64,000 nt of DNA, taken from assembly GCF_039522935.1 (NCBI RefSeq), contig NZ_BAAAEI010000023.1, positions 310,001 through 374,000 on the forward strand, written 5' to 3'. Of this stretch, positions 34,001-42,382 are shown piece after piece; the first letter of the stretch is position 1; the number at the start of each line of letters is the position of its first letter. The position numbers were made by a program, and so were the translations under genes. The notes under the pieces are model-generated. The model was given only the letters and a program-made list of their open reading frames with translations. It was not told the origin of the DNA and ran no database searches. Source of the stretch: Bowmanella denitrificans. Lineage in GTDB: Bacteria > Pseudomonadota > Gammaproteobacteria > Enterobacterales > Alteromonadaceae.

Positions 34001-36592
34001 ATGATAAGGCTTTCTATACAAAAGCAAACAACCATGAAGGTTGTTGGGTATGAGGATTGCCCTGCAAAAACTTTTGTTGATGATAACGGTAATGTGACCC
34101 TTGGAAGGACAGTGTTAAATCATTGCCAGATAGTAGGTGCCGTTGCACGAGAGCTGATCATACGGATGGGGAACAAGCATCACCAATCACTCTTTCCTGA
34201 GGGGGCTGCATTCGTTGCCGCCAGCCACGATATAGGTAAGGTCAGTCCGACTTTTTATAACAAAATCATGCGGGCCTGTGGGCAAGACCTGATTAAGGGG
34301 GCTAATCCAGATTTAGAAAAGGAATGGGGTGGGCATGCTGGGGTAAGCCAGTTGGTTGCCAAGTATCTTGGAACTCCTGAGCAAGTGCCTGAAATTCTAG
34401 GGCAGCACCACGGATTTTCACCTGGAGTATCAGGATTGCGCGCAACCGATGAAAATTTTGGCGGCATGGAGTGGCAGACTGAGAGAGAAAAGCTGGTCAA
34501 TGCGTTGCAGAAAACCTTAGGAGAATGCTGGCCGCTAGTGGAATCTGTTGCCCAATCGCGTGTATTAGCAGGGTTGACGTCAGTAGCAGACTGGATTGGT
34601 TCTGGGCAGTTCTTTGAAGATCCAAGACTGCCCTGGCAAGACAAAATTCAGCAGGCGGTAGATGACGCGGGGTTTATCCCCCCAACCTACAGGAAGGGGA
34701 TGAATTTCAAAGCGGTTTTTGGCTTTGAACCACGAATCGCCCAAACGCTGTTTATTGAACAGGTTTCTGCTCCCGGTGTGTATGTGCTGGAAGCGCCGAT
34801 GGGGTTGGGAAAAACCGAAGCAGCTCTTTATGCCGCATACCAAATGCTGCAAAGCGGACAAGCCAGTGGCATCTATTTCGCGCTTCCCACACAACTGACA
34901 TCCAACAAAATGTACGAACGTTTTCAGCACTTTCTGGGTAAGGTGTTGGGGGATGATTGTACCCATCGTTCATTGCTATTACATACCGATGCCTGGCTTC
35001 TGAAAACAGAAATGGGTGAAGAGGGACGCCCCGGCGGAGCCTGGTTTAATCACAGCAAGCGTGGTCTTTTGGCTCCTTTTGCGGTGGGAACTATTGATCA
35101 GGCACTGATGGCGGTTATGAATGTTAAGCATGGCTTTGTGCGGGCTTTTGGTTTAGCCGGTAAGGTTATTATCCTTGATGAAGTACACACCTATGATGCC
35201 TACACGGGAACATTGCTGGATGCGCTGGTTAAATTGCTGCGTGAACTCCAATGCACCGTCATTATTCTCAGTGCCACGCTTAATCAGGAACGTCGCCAAC
35301 AACTGCTGGGGCGGCCTACAGAGGCGATGGACTACCCATTGATCATCGCCAGCCCAAATACCCGTAAGACGGTGCAGGAAATCAGTTTACCAATGCATGA
35401 GAAAAGACAGGTGCAGGTTTCGTTGCATACCGATGAGCGTACGGTGCTTGAACAAGCCTTATTGCGAGCGGAGCAGGGACAGCAGGTGTTATGGATTGAA
35501 AACACCGTCAAGGAGGCACAGCTGCGCTATCTGGATCTGGCTGCGCGGGCGGCAGAGCTTGGCATTGGCTGCGGCTTGCTGCATTCGCGTTTTACCGTAG
35601 ATGATCGTCAGTGTATCGAAGACTATTGGGTGAATCTGTATGGCAAGGGGGGCTGGGAGCAACGTCGGTTACAGGGTCGGATTTTGGTAGGCACCCAGGT
35701 ACTGGAACAGTCGTTGGATATTGATGCAGATTTTATGGTGTCCCGTTTTGCCCCCACTGACATGCTGTTGCAGCGCCTCGGGCGCTTGTGGCGTCATGCT
35801 GAGACACCCCGCTGCAAACACGCCAGGCCCGAAGTCTGGTTGTTGGTTCCCGAACTGGAAGAGGCCATCGAAGTTCCGCAAAAGACTTTTGGACCCAGTG
35901 CGTTTGTCTACAGCCCCTATGTGCTGTGCCGCAGTTTGGAAGTTTGGCAAAGCCACAAAACTATCAATCTGCCAGATGATATTCGCCATGTAATTGAATG
36001 TACCTATGCCAGCCGGGTTGAACAGGGACAGATGGAGCGCTGGCGGTATGAGCTGGAGCATGGCAGTCGTCTGGGCAATCAACAGCGTAAAGGGCGTATC
36101 GCGTTACAACAATTAGCCAAAGTAGGGTTGTCCCAAGGGGGAAAAACCCTACCGGAAAGTAAGGCACAAACCCGTTTCAGCGAAACAGACAGCTATGAAG
36201 TCCTCATGCTGCGCGACATTTCTCAGAACAATAGTAACGCTACGCTGACTCTGCTCAGTGGTGAACAGGTGGAGTTGCCTTTGCGACGAAACAAACTGAG
36301 CAAGGCAGCTTGGCGGCAGCGTACTGCTTTGTTAATGCGCCAAATTGTTAATGTACCAGCCGGAGATATGCCCGCAGCGGTATCCAACGATACTCTCAAA
36401 CGCTTTGGATTGCAGAACTGCTTCTTTTTGGGGCGTGACGATTGGCCTGAGGATGAAAGTGTGTTGCGGGTAGCGCTGGTCGATGAAACTGGCAACCTGC
36501 GTGGTATCGGCAATGCAGCAATACACCACAAATACAAACTGGAATATCGCGATGACCTGGGTTATCGGGTGATTAAATATCAGGAACTATAG
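34001..36592 (+). CDS. cas3: CRISPR-associated nuclease/helicase Cas3 (type I-E)
   Basis: An 863-residue Cas3. The N-terminal HD nuclease domain has the HD pair in ASHDIGKVSPTF (about residue 73) and further His residues in the GQHHGFSPG region (about 137). The SF2 helicase has APMGLGKTEAA (Walker A, about 265), ILDEVHTYD (DEVH box, about 390), LSATL (motif III) and QRLGRLWRH (motif VI). It is recruited by Cascade to nick and degrade target DNA. The ATG at 34001 has AAGGAC seven bases upstream; the longer frame overlapping the zinc-ribbon gene is not used. It is the first core gene of the cas operon. Confidence 0.96.
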   Translation: MIRLSIQKQTTMKVVGYEDCPAKTFVDDNGNVTLGRTVLNHCQIVGAVARELIIRMGNKHHQSLFPEGAAFVAASHDIGKVSPTFYNKIMRACGQDLIKGANPDLEKEWGGHAGVSQLVAKYLGTPEQVPEILGQHHGFSPGVSGLRATDENFGGMEWQTEREKLVNALQKTLGECWPLVESVAQSRVLAGLTSVADWIGSGQFFEDPRLPWQDKIQQAVDDAGFIPPTYRKGMNFKAVFGFEPRIAQTLFIEQVSAPGVYVLEAPMGLGKTEAALYAAYQMLQSGQASGIYFALPTQLTSNKMYERFQHFLGKVLGDDCTHRSLLLHTDAWLLKTEMGEEGRPGGAWFNHSKRGLLAPFAVGTIDQALMAVMNVKHGFVRAFGLAGKVIILDEVHTYDAYTGTLLDALVKLLRELQCTVIILSATLNQERRQQLLGRPTEAMDYPLIIASPNTRKTVQEISLPMHEKRQVQVSLHTDERTVLEQALLRAEQGQQVLWIENTVKEAQLRYLDLAARAAELGIGCGLLHSRFTVDDRQCIEDYWVNLYGKGGWEQRRLQGRILVGTQVLEQSLDIDADFMVSRFAPTDMLLQRLGRLWRHAETPRCKHARPEVWLLVPELEEAIEVPQKTFGPSAFVYSPYVLCRSLEVWQSHKTINLPDDIRHVIECTYASRVEQGQMERWRYELEHGSRLGNQQRKGRIALQQLAKVGLSQGGKTLPESKAQTRFSETDSYEVLMLRDISQNNSNATLTLLSGEQVELPLRRNKLSKAAWRQRTALLMRQIVNVPAGDMPAAVSNDTLKRFGLQNCFFLGRDDWPEDESVLRVALVDETGNLRGIGNAAIHHKYKLEYRDDLGYRVIKYQEL

Positions 36593-36594
36593 CC

Positions 36595-38184
36595 ATGGAA
36601 AACCGTTTTAATTTGATTGATGAGCCGTGGATACCCGTTGCCGATTATGGGCGGGTCAGCCTGCGACAGATCTTTACCCACAATGAATACCGAAGTTTTG
36701 GGGGGAATCCAGTACAAAAAATCGCCGTTCTCAAACTCCTATTGGGTATTGCTCAGGCGGCGGTTACGCCCGCGGATGAAGCCGAGTGGCAAGCGCTGGG
36801 GGCTGAGGGGCTGGCAGAGCGTTGTTTGGCCTATTTGGAACAATGGCATGATCGGTTTTATTTGTATGGTGAAAAACCATTCTTACAGATGCCTTTAGTA
36901 GAAAAGTTGATAGAAGAAAGGATGGGGAAAAAGCTAGCGTCAGCCAAGTCTGGCGCTAAAAAGAAAGAAGCTGAATTAGCTGGGGAGCCAAAGAGTTTTG
37001 GGGCCGGATTCTACCCCGACATGCCAAGTTCAAACAATACCATGCTTTCACAAACGCTTTTTGATCAAAAGCTTTGTGACGCGGATAAGGCCCTGTTTGT
37101 TGTTTCGCTAATGAATTTCGCATTTGGCGGAAAGCGCGTTGAAGCTGATATGAAATCGCTTGGCGGCAAAGAAATAGGAAACCGCTATAGCGCGCCTGCA
37201 GGTCCGAGTTTAGGGGGGCGGACGGGATATTTACATTCGTTTGTTTTTACGGGAACGCTTTTATCAGACCTCTGGATTAATTTAATCACCCAAGAAGATT
37301 TAGAAAAAACCATGATGTGGGCTGATGGGGTGGGGATTCCCTTGTGGGAAAACATGCCGGTCTCAGAAAGTTGCGACTTGGTAAATGAATATAAAAATAC
37401 CTACATGGCGACATTAGTATCTATGAGCCGTTTTTCACTTCTTCGTGATCACGGTATTTTTTATCTGGACGGAATTAATTATCCCAGCGTAAAAGATGGC
37501 TGGTTTGAGCCTAGTTTGATGCTTGATCGTTCAGGGCAAGATATAAAGCCAAAATATGTGAATCCTGAAAAAAGGCCTTGGCGTGAGCTAGAGAGTCTGT
37601 TGTCTTTAGCATTTGAAAGTAAGAGCAATGGCTACGAATGTATGTTTTTACGAATTGGTCTTGAACGAGCGAGGGATAGATTCGAGTGGTTATCCATTTG
37701 GTCTGGTGGCTTGAAAGTTAGTCCTAACTCAGGGGATCAATCAGTTAAACAGGAGGATGATTTTATAGAGTCACAAACGTGGATGCATGAATCAATCCTT
37801 GGGGCGGTAGAGTTTAGTCAGTTGAAACTTGAAATGAATTGTTTGGATGAGAGGGCAAGTTGCTTGTGGGGAAGTGCAGTGAATTATTTTAAGTCGTTCA
37901 AAGCAGATAATGGGAAGAAAATCAATAATACCCATGCAGGAAAAATGGCAAAGCAAGCTCAAAACCTTTTCTGGCAACTCTGCGAGCGGGATTTTCAGGT
38001 GCTAGTCAATAACTGCAATCAGAGCGAATCGGATGCTATTGAACGCCAGAAGCTGCGTAAACGTTTTGCTGGCTATGTAAATCAGGCCTACGACAAATTC
38101 TGCCCCCGTGACACGGCCCGCCAACTGGATGCCTGGGCAAAGTGCCGTCCAAATAACAGCAATTATTTGCAACAGGAGACATAA
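36595..38184 (+). CDS. casA: Cascade large subunit Cse1/CasA (Cas8e)
   Basis: A 529-residue I-E large subunit. The N-terminal FNLIDEPWIPV is diagnostic of Cse1. It recognises the PAM and recruits Cas3. The middle has a Lys-rich insertion (around residues 110-130). The gene starts 2 bases after the cas3 stop. AT content and codon use in the second half look slightly richer in A/T than in the neighbouring cas genes, common for this fast-evolving subunit. Confidence 0.95.
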   Translation: MENRFNLIDEPWIPVADYGRVSLRQIFTHNEYRSFGGNPVQKIAVLKLLLGIAQAAVTPADEAEWQALGAEGLAERCLAYLEQWHDRFYLYGEKPFLQMPLVEKLIEERMGKKLASAKSGAKKKEAELAGEPKSFGAGFYPDMPSSNNTMLSQTLFDQKLCDADKALFVVSLMNFAFGGKRVEADMKSLGGKEIGNRYSAPAGPSLGGRTGYLHSFVFTGTLLSDLWINLITQEDLEKTMMWADGVGIPLWENMPVSESCDLVNEYKNTYMATLVSMSRFSLLRDHGIFYLDGINYPSVKDGWFEPSLMLDRSGQDIKPKYVNPEKRPWRELESLLSLAFESKSNGYECMFLRIGLERARDRFEWLSIWSGGLKVSPNSGDQSVKQEDDFIESQTWMHESILGAVEFSQLKLEMNCLDERASCLWGSAVNYFKSFKADNGKKINNTHAGKMAKQAQNLFWQLCERDFQVLVNNCNQSESDAIERQKLRKRFAGYVNQAYDKFCPRDTARQLDAWAKCRPNNSNYLQQET

Positions 38185-38188
38185 GGTC

Positions 38189-38734
38189 ATGCAAGAAGCA
38201 CTAAAAACTAAAGGCATTGAAAAGGAAAACCGTGATCAGCGTTTTGTTGAGACGGTGCTTGAGTGCTGTCACAAAGACAAGGGAATGGCAGCTAGATTGC
38301 GCCGTGCCGATAACCCGGGAACTGAGTTCCAGAGTTGGGAACTGTTAGGCAGATTTGGGGTGGATCTTGAAAAAGATTACGAACGTTTGCCCTTTGTAAC
38401 CATAGCGGCCGCTATTGCCAAAGCAAAATCTGAGCGCAATGGCAACCTCACTTTGGGAAAAGCCATAGCTGCATGCTACGACGAGGGCAGGGATAGCGAT
38501 CAGGCCAAGGCGCGCCTGCGTCGTTTACTGGCTTGTGATGAACTGGCCGAAGTGTGTCGAATTCTGCGGCCAGTGCTGACACTGATTGACAGCAAGGTCG
38601 GCCAGCCGCTGGATTATGTGCGTCTGTTGCGTCAGTTGCGCTTCTTTACTTATGAATCCGGCCATAGGAGCAAAACTCAGTGGGCGCAGGAGTTTTATGG
38701 TCAGCCGGTTACGGCAGGGGAAGGCGAATTATGA
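38189..38734 (+). CDS. casB: Cascade small subunit Cse2/CasB (Cas11e)
   Basis: A 181-residue helical, basic protein. GMAARLRRADNPGTEFQSW and the C-terminal LRQLRFFTY region match Cse2. Two copies line the belly of Cascade and hold the displaced strand. ATG at 38189 follows ATAAGG, 4 bases after the casA stop. The stop overlaps the cas6e start (ATGA). Confidence 0.93.
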   Translation: MQEALKTKGIEKENRDQRFVETVLECCHKDKGMAARLRRADNPGTEFQSWELLGRFGVDLEKDYERLPFVTIAAAIAKAKSERNGNLTLGKAIAACYDEGRDSDQAKARLRRLLACDELAEVCRILRPVLTLIDSKVGQPLDYVRLLRQLRFFTYESGHRSKTQWAQEFYGQPVTAGEGEL

Positions 38735-39375
38735 GCATGATAGCCAGTGTGCTGCATCTGGATCATCGTGCAGTTAAAGCGTTACGTATTACAGATGCTT
38801 ATTCCCTGCATCGGGTTGTGTACAGCTTGTATAAGGACGTTCGCGATGCACACCAGAAGAAGGCCAGCAAGACAAGTGGGATTCTCTATGCCGATCAGGG
38901 AGGGGACATTCGTGGCCGCAAAATCTTGATGCTGGCCGACCGCCCCCCTATGAGGGCGGTGGATGATAAATATGGAGAGGTGCTGAGTAAACCTATTCCA
39001 GAGGACTTTCTTGCGCAAACGCACTACCGCTTCAAGGTGATTGTAAACCCGACCAGGCGAGGCAATGCCAGCCGCAAGTTGGTGGCGGTGCGAGGCAGGG
39101 ACGATGTCGCGCATTGGTTTAGCGAGCGTGCCACCACCAGTTGGGGTTTTGAAGCGTCGGCCGAACACTTGCAGGTAGACAAGATCAGTGTTTTGCAATT
39201 TAAAGACAAACAGCAGCGCCAGGTCACTGTTGGTCAGGCTCATATACAGGGGCGGTTGCGCATCACTGACATAGAACAATTTACTCAAAGTTTTACGCTG
39301 GGGATTGGTCGTGCCCGTGCCTACGGTTGCGGCCTGCTGCAGATAGTGCCTGTGGTAGATGAACTTTTCGCCTGA
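38731..39375 (+). CDS. cas6e: crRNA endonuclease Cas6e (CasE)
   Basis: A 214-residue Cas6e. DAYSLHRVVYSLY near residues 21-33 includes the catalytic-region His, and the C-terminal GIGRARAYGCGLLQI (about 193-207) is the Gly-rich loop of the family. It cuts the repeat hairpin to release crRNAs and stays in Cascade. It lies directly after casB and before cas7, whereas in E. coli K-12 it follows cas5. The start overlaps the casB stop. Confidence 0.94.
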   Translation: MSMIASVLHLDHRAVKALRITDAYSLHRVVYSLYKDVRDAHQKKASKTSGILYADQGGDIRGRKILMLADRPPMRAVDDKYGEVLSKPIPEDFLAQTHYRFKVIVNPTRRGNASRKLVAVRGRDDVAHWFSERATTSWGFEASAEHLQVDKISVLQFKDKQQRQVTVGQAHIQGRLRITDIEQFTQSFTLGIGRARAYGCGLLQIVPVVDELFA

Positions 39376-39417
39376 TTTTTTAGTTATTTAACTCTGATTT
39401 AGATAAGGAAAACCAAG

Positions 39418-40464
39418 ATGTTTAACGCTTATAGAAATACCCGTATTGAATACCATATTCTGCAATCTTTCCCCGTCACTTGCCTGAACCGGGATGATGT
39501 AGGGGCACCTAAATCGGCGATGGTTGGCGGTGTGTCCCGTGCACGTGTCAGTTCACAGTGCTGGAAGCGGCAAGTTCGCCTGGCAATGCAGGAGTTTGGT
39601 GTGAAACTGGGTATACGCACTAAAAAAGCTGAAGCCATATTTGTCAGGGCTTGCCTGGACGCTGGTGCCAGCGAAGAGCAAGCCGCTGCTTGCGGAGCCA
39701 AAATAGCCATTTTGTTGAGCGATGACACCCTGTTGTTTATTAGCGATACCGAAGCCGCAGCCTTTGCGGATTATGCACGGGAACACGATTTTGACGACAG
39801 CAAAATTAAGGATAAAGAACTGGCCAAGGTGGCTAAGAAAACTCTTAATCCGGCGCTGGATGCCCTGGACATTGCATTGTTCGGTCGCATGGTTGCCAAG
39901 GCGGCGGATATGAATGTTGAGGCTGCAGCATCATTTTCTCATGCCATTTCCACCCACAAGGTCAGTAACGAAGTAGAGTTTTTTACCGCATTGGATGACA
40001 GGCAGGAAGAACCCGGTTCTGCGCATATGGGGAGTCTGGAATTTAACTCGGCAACCTATTACCGATACATAAGCCTCGATCTTGGCCAACTGGCGCAAAC
40101 TATGGGGGAAGATGACCTGCACAAAGCCGTTGATGCCTTTACCAAAGCTTTGTTTGTTGCAGTCCCCAATGCGCGTCAGACAACTCAATCCGGCGCAAGC
40201 CAGTGGGATTTTGCTCGAGTAATGGTACGCAAAGGGCAGCGCTTGCAGGTGCCTTTCGAAACCCCGGTTAAAAAAGCAATAGAAGGCGGTTATCTGCGAG
40301 CCAGCATTGATGAACTGAAGTCTCAGCTTGATAAAAAAGAAAAACTCGCAGGTTCCCTGTTTGGCAAACTGGGTGGTTATAACTGGGGTGAGAACGAAGA
40401 ATACAGTATTGATGACCTGATCCGTGATTTGCAAAGCCATATTGAGTTAAACCCGGCGCAGTGA
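39418..40464 (+). CDS. cas7: Cascade backbone subunit Cas7e (CasC)
   Basis: A 348-residue Cas7/Cse4 family protein. The start IEYHILQSFPVTCLNRDDVGAPKSA and the SRARVSSQCWKRQVR segment are diagnostic. Six copies normally form the crRNA-binding backbone. AAGGAAAACCAAG precedes the ATG. Cas5e follows 8 bases after the stop. Confidence 0.96.
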   Translation: MFNAYRNTRIEYHILQSFPVTCLNRDDVGAPKSAMVGGVSRARVSSQCWKRQVRLAMQEFGVKLGIRTKKAEAIFVRACLDAGASEEQAAACGAKIAILLSDDTLLFISDTEAAAFADYAREHDFDDSKIKDKELAKVAKKTLNPALDALDIALFGRMVAKAADMNVEAAASFSHAISTHKVSNEVEFFTALDDRQEEPGSAHMGSLEFNSATYYRYISLDLGQLAQTMGEDDLHKAVDAFTKALFVAVPNARQTTQSGASQWDFARVMVRKGQRLQVPFETPVKKAIEGGYLRASIDELKSQLDKKEKLAGSLFGKLGGYNWGENEEYSIDDLIRDLQSHIELNPAQ

Positions 40465-40472
40465 GGCAGATA

Positions 40473-41192
40473 ATGAACGCAATGACTGATCCTTATTTGC
40501 TGCTGTGGCTGGAAGCGCCCCTTCAGTCCTGGGGGCACGACTCCAAATTTGGCCGTCGGGATAGCTTAGATTTTCCCACCAAATCAGGTGTGTTCGGCTT
40601 GCTTTGCTGCGCCCTGGGCGCAGAGGGTAAGCAGACCGAAAGGTTGGCGCGCTGGGCGGATTGTGACATGCAGGTCCAAGCCTATGTGCTGAAAGATAAA
40701 AGAGGGCAGCCGTTACCACGTCAGCCATTGTTGAGGGACTTTCATATGGTGGGTAGTGGATACAATGACCAAGATCCCTGGCAAAATCTTTTAGTTCCAA
40801 AAACCAGCGATGGAAAAAAGGCCGTGGGTGGTGGAACTAAGATGACCTATCGCTACTATCTGCAAGATATGGCGTTTGCCGTTGTGCTACAAGGTTCGAA
40901 GGATGAACTGGCGATGCTAGAAGCTGCATTGCACAGCCCTGCATGGGATCTCTATTTGGGGCGCAAAAATTGTGTGCCAACGGAGTTTATTGCTCAGGGC
41001 ATCTACGAACACGAAGAGCTTGCATTCAACCACGCAGGGCACATGGCTGAAGCAAAGAATCGTTGCCCGGTGTTTAGTGTGCTTCAAGGTGAGCACCATG
41101 GCGAGGTGTTGACGCTTAATGACGTTCCAGTGCAGTTTGGCGATCACAAGTTGTACCGTGACCGCCGGGTTACTGTCATGCCGGTAGCTTGA
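40473..41192 (+). CDS. cas5: Cascade subunit Cas5e (CasD)
   Basis: A 239-residue Cas5e. LLLWLEAPLQSWG near the start and PTKSGVFGLLCCALG are family signatures. It caps the crRNA 5' handle next to Cse1. ATG at 40473 has GAGG six bases upstream; a GTG at 40461 and an ATG at 40482 are also in frame. Confidence 0.94.
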   Translation: MNAMTDPYLLLWLEAPLQSWGHDSKFGRRDSLDFPTKSGVFGLLCCALGAEGKQTERLARWADCDMQVQAYVLKDKRGQPLPRQPLLRDFHMVGSGYNDQDPWQNLLVPKTSDGKKAVGGGTKMTYRYYLQDMAFAVVLQGSKDELAMLEAALHSPAWDLYLGRKNCVPTEFIAQGIYEHEELAFNHAGHMAEAKNRCPVFSVLQGEHHGEVLTLNDVPVQFGDHKLYRDRRVTVMPVA

Positions 41193-41194
41193 TT

Positions 41195-42070
41195 ATGGCG
41201 GGGGGGCAGCGTTTATTTGTTAAAGTTACCCGTGACTCACTGCCTCAGGTAAAGGACAAATACCCTTTCTTGTATTTGGAACGAGGCAGGCTGGAGATAG
41301 ACGACAGCAGCATAAAATGGATCGATTCGACCAATAACGTGGTGCCGCTGCCTGTTGCCACTCTCAATGCTTTGCTGTTGGGGCCGGGCACCAGCATTAC
41401 CCACGATGCAGTAAAAACGGCAACGGCTGCTAACTGTTCGGTTTGTTGGGTAGGGGAAGACAGCCTGCTGTTTTATGCTGCAGGTTTTTTACCCACGGCC
41501 GATACGCGAAATTTAAAGCAGCAGATTGAGCTTGCCGCTGATCCGGTAAAAGCCGAAGAGGTGGCTCGGCGTATGTTTGCCCGACGTTTTCCCGATGCAG
41601 AATTAGGAGGAAAAAGTCTCAAAGAAATGATGGGCATGGAAGGACATCGGGTTCGCGCGCTTTATCAGGCCAAAGCTGAAGAATACAAAGTTGGTTGGAA
41701 GGGAAGAAACTTCGTCCCCGGAAAGTTTGATATCAGTGATGTGACCAACCAGATACTGACCGCCAGTAATGCTGCGTTATACGGCATACTTTGCTCCGCC
41801 GTGCATAGCATGGGGTATTCACCTCATATTGGGTTTATTCACTCCGGCAGTCCCTTACCTTTCATCTATGATTTGGCTGATTTGTACAAAGAGCAGCTGT
41901 GTATTGACCTGGCTTTTGCTCTGACTCGTGATATGGCTGGTCGCTACAATAAACATAAAGTTTCAGAGGCGTTTAGAGAGCGGGTTATTAAGATGAATCT
42001 GATGGCTAAACTTGCCGATGATATACAAGAGATGTTGGGGGTGGGGCGTGCTCGTAGTCATCGCAAATGA
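41195..42070 (+). CDS. cas1: Cas1e integrase
   Basis: A 291-residue type I-E Cas1. It has an N-terminal beta domain (YLERGRLEIDDSSIKWID), then the helical catalytic domain with metal ligands in MMGMEGHRVR (Glu), FIHSG (His) and YDLADLYK (Asp). With Cas2 it inserts new spacers. ATG at 41195 follows the cas5 stop by 2 bases; a TTG at 41189 is an alternative. Confidence 0.95.
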   Translation: MAGGQRLFVKVTRDSLPQVKDKYPFLYLERGRLEIDDSSIKWIDSTNNVVPLPVATLNALLLGPGTSITHDAVKTATAANCSVCWVGEDSLLFYAAGFLPTADTRNLKQQIELAADPVKAEEVARRMFARRFPDAELGGKSLKEMMGMEGHRVRALYQAKAEEYKVGWKGRNFVPGKFDISDVTNQILTASNAALYGILCSAVHSMGYSPHIGFIHSGSPLPFIYDLADLYKEQLCIDLAFALTRDMAGRYNKHKVSEAFRERVIKMNLMAKLADDIQEMLGVGRARSHRK

Positions 42071-42335
42071 TTTGCCGCCTGCGGTGAGGGGACGCATGAA
42101 GCTCTGGTTTGTTGAACCCAGAGCAAATGTGTTCGTATCCGGCATCAAGGATTCTGTTGCCAGAACAGTCATAGATTACTTGTACAAACATTGTCCCCCA
42201 GAGTCAGGTATCGTGATGTTCCGCTCTTTACCTCAGCCTCCTGGTTATGAGGTTTTTAATATTGGTCCTACACGAAAATCCATGACTCAGATCTGTGGAC
42301 TACAACTGGTAATAGAAACCCTGAAATCCCTGTAA
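42048..42335 (+). CDS. cas2: Cas2e adaptation subunit
   Basis: A 95-residue Cas2e. GTG at 42048 gives MLVVIANDLPPAVRGRMKLWF, which aligns with the start of E. coli Cas2; upstream in-frame codons do not. The ferredoxin-like fold forms the dimer centre of the Cas1-Cas2 integrase. It overlaps cas1 by 23 bases, as in other I-E loci. The array begins only 47 bases after its stop. Confidence 0.93.
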   Translation: MLVVIANDLPPAVRGRMKLWFVEPRANVFVSGIKDSVARTVIDYLYKHCPPESGIVMFRSLPQPPGYEVFNIGPTRKSMTQICGLQLVIETLKSL

Positions 42336-42382
42336 ATCGAATATCTTGTATTTTTCATGTGGTTCTTTAACAATATGTTGGT
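42336..42382 (+). promoter_or_regulatory. CRISPR leader (short, AT-rich)
   Basis: Forty-seven AT-rich bases between the cas2 stop and the first repeat. This side is the leader because the repeat has the same orientation as in E. coli, the opposite end has the decayed repeat, and cas1-cas2 abut here. Part of the leader function may extend into the cas2 coding end. Confidence 0.75.
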
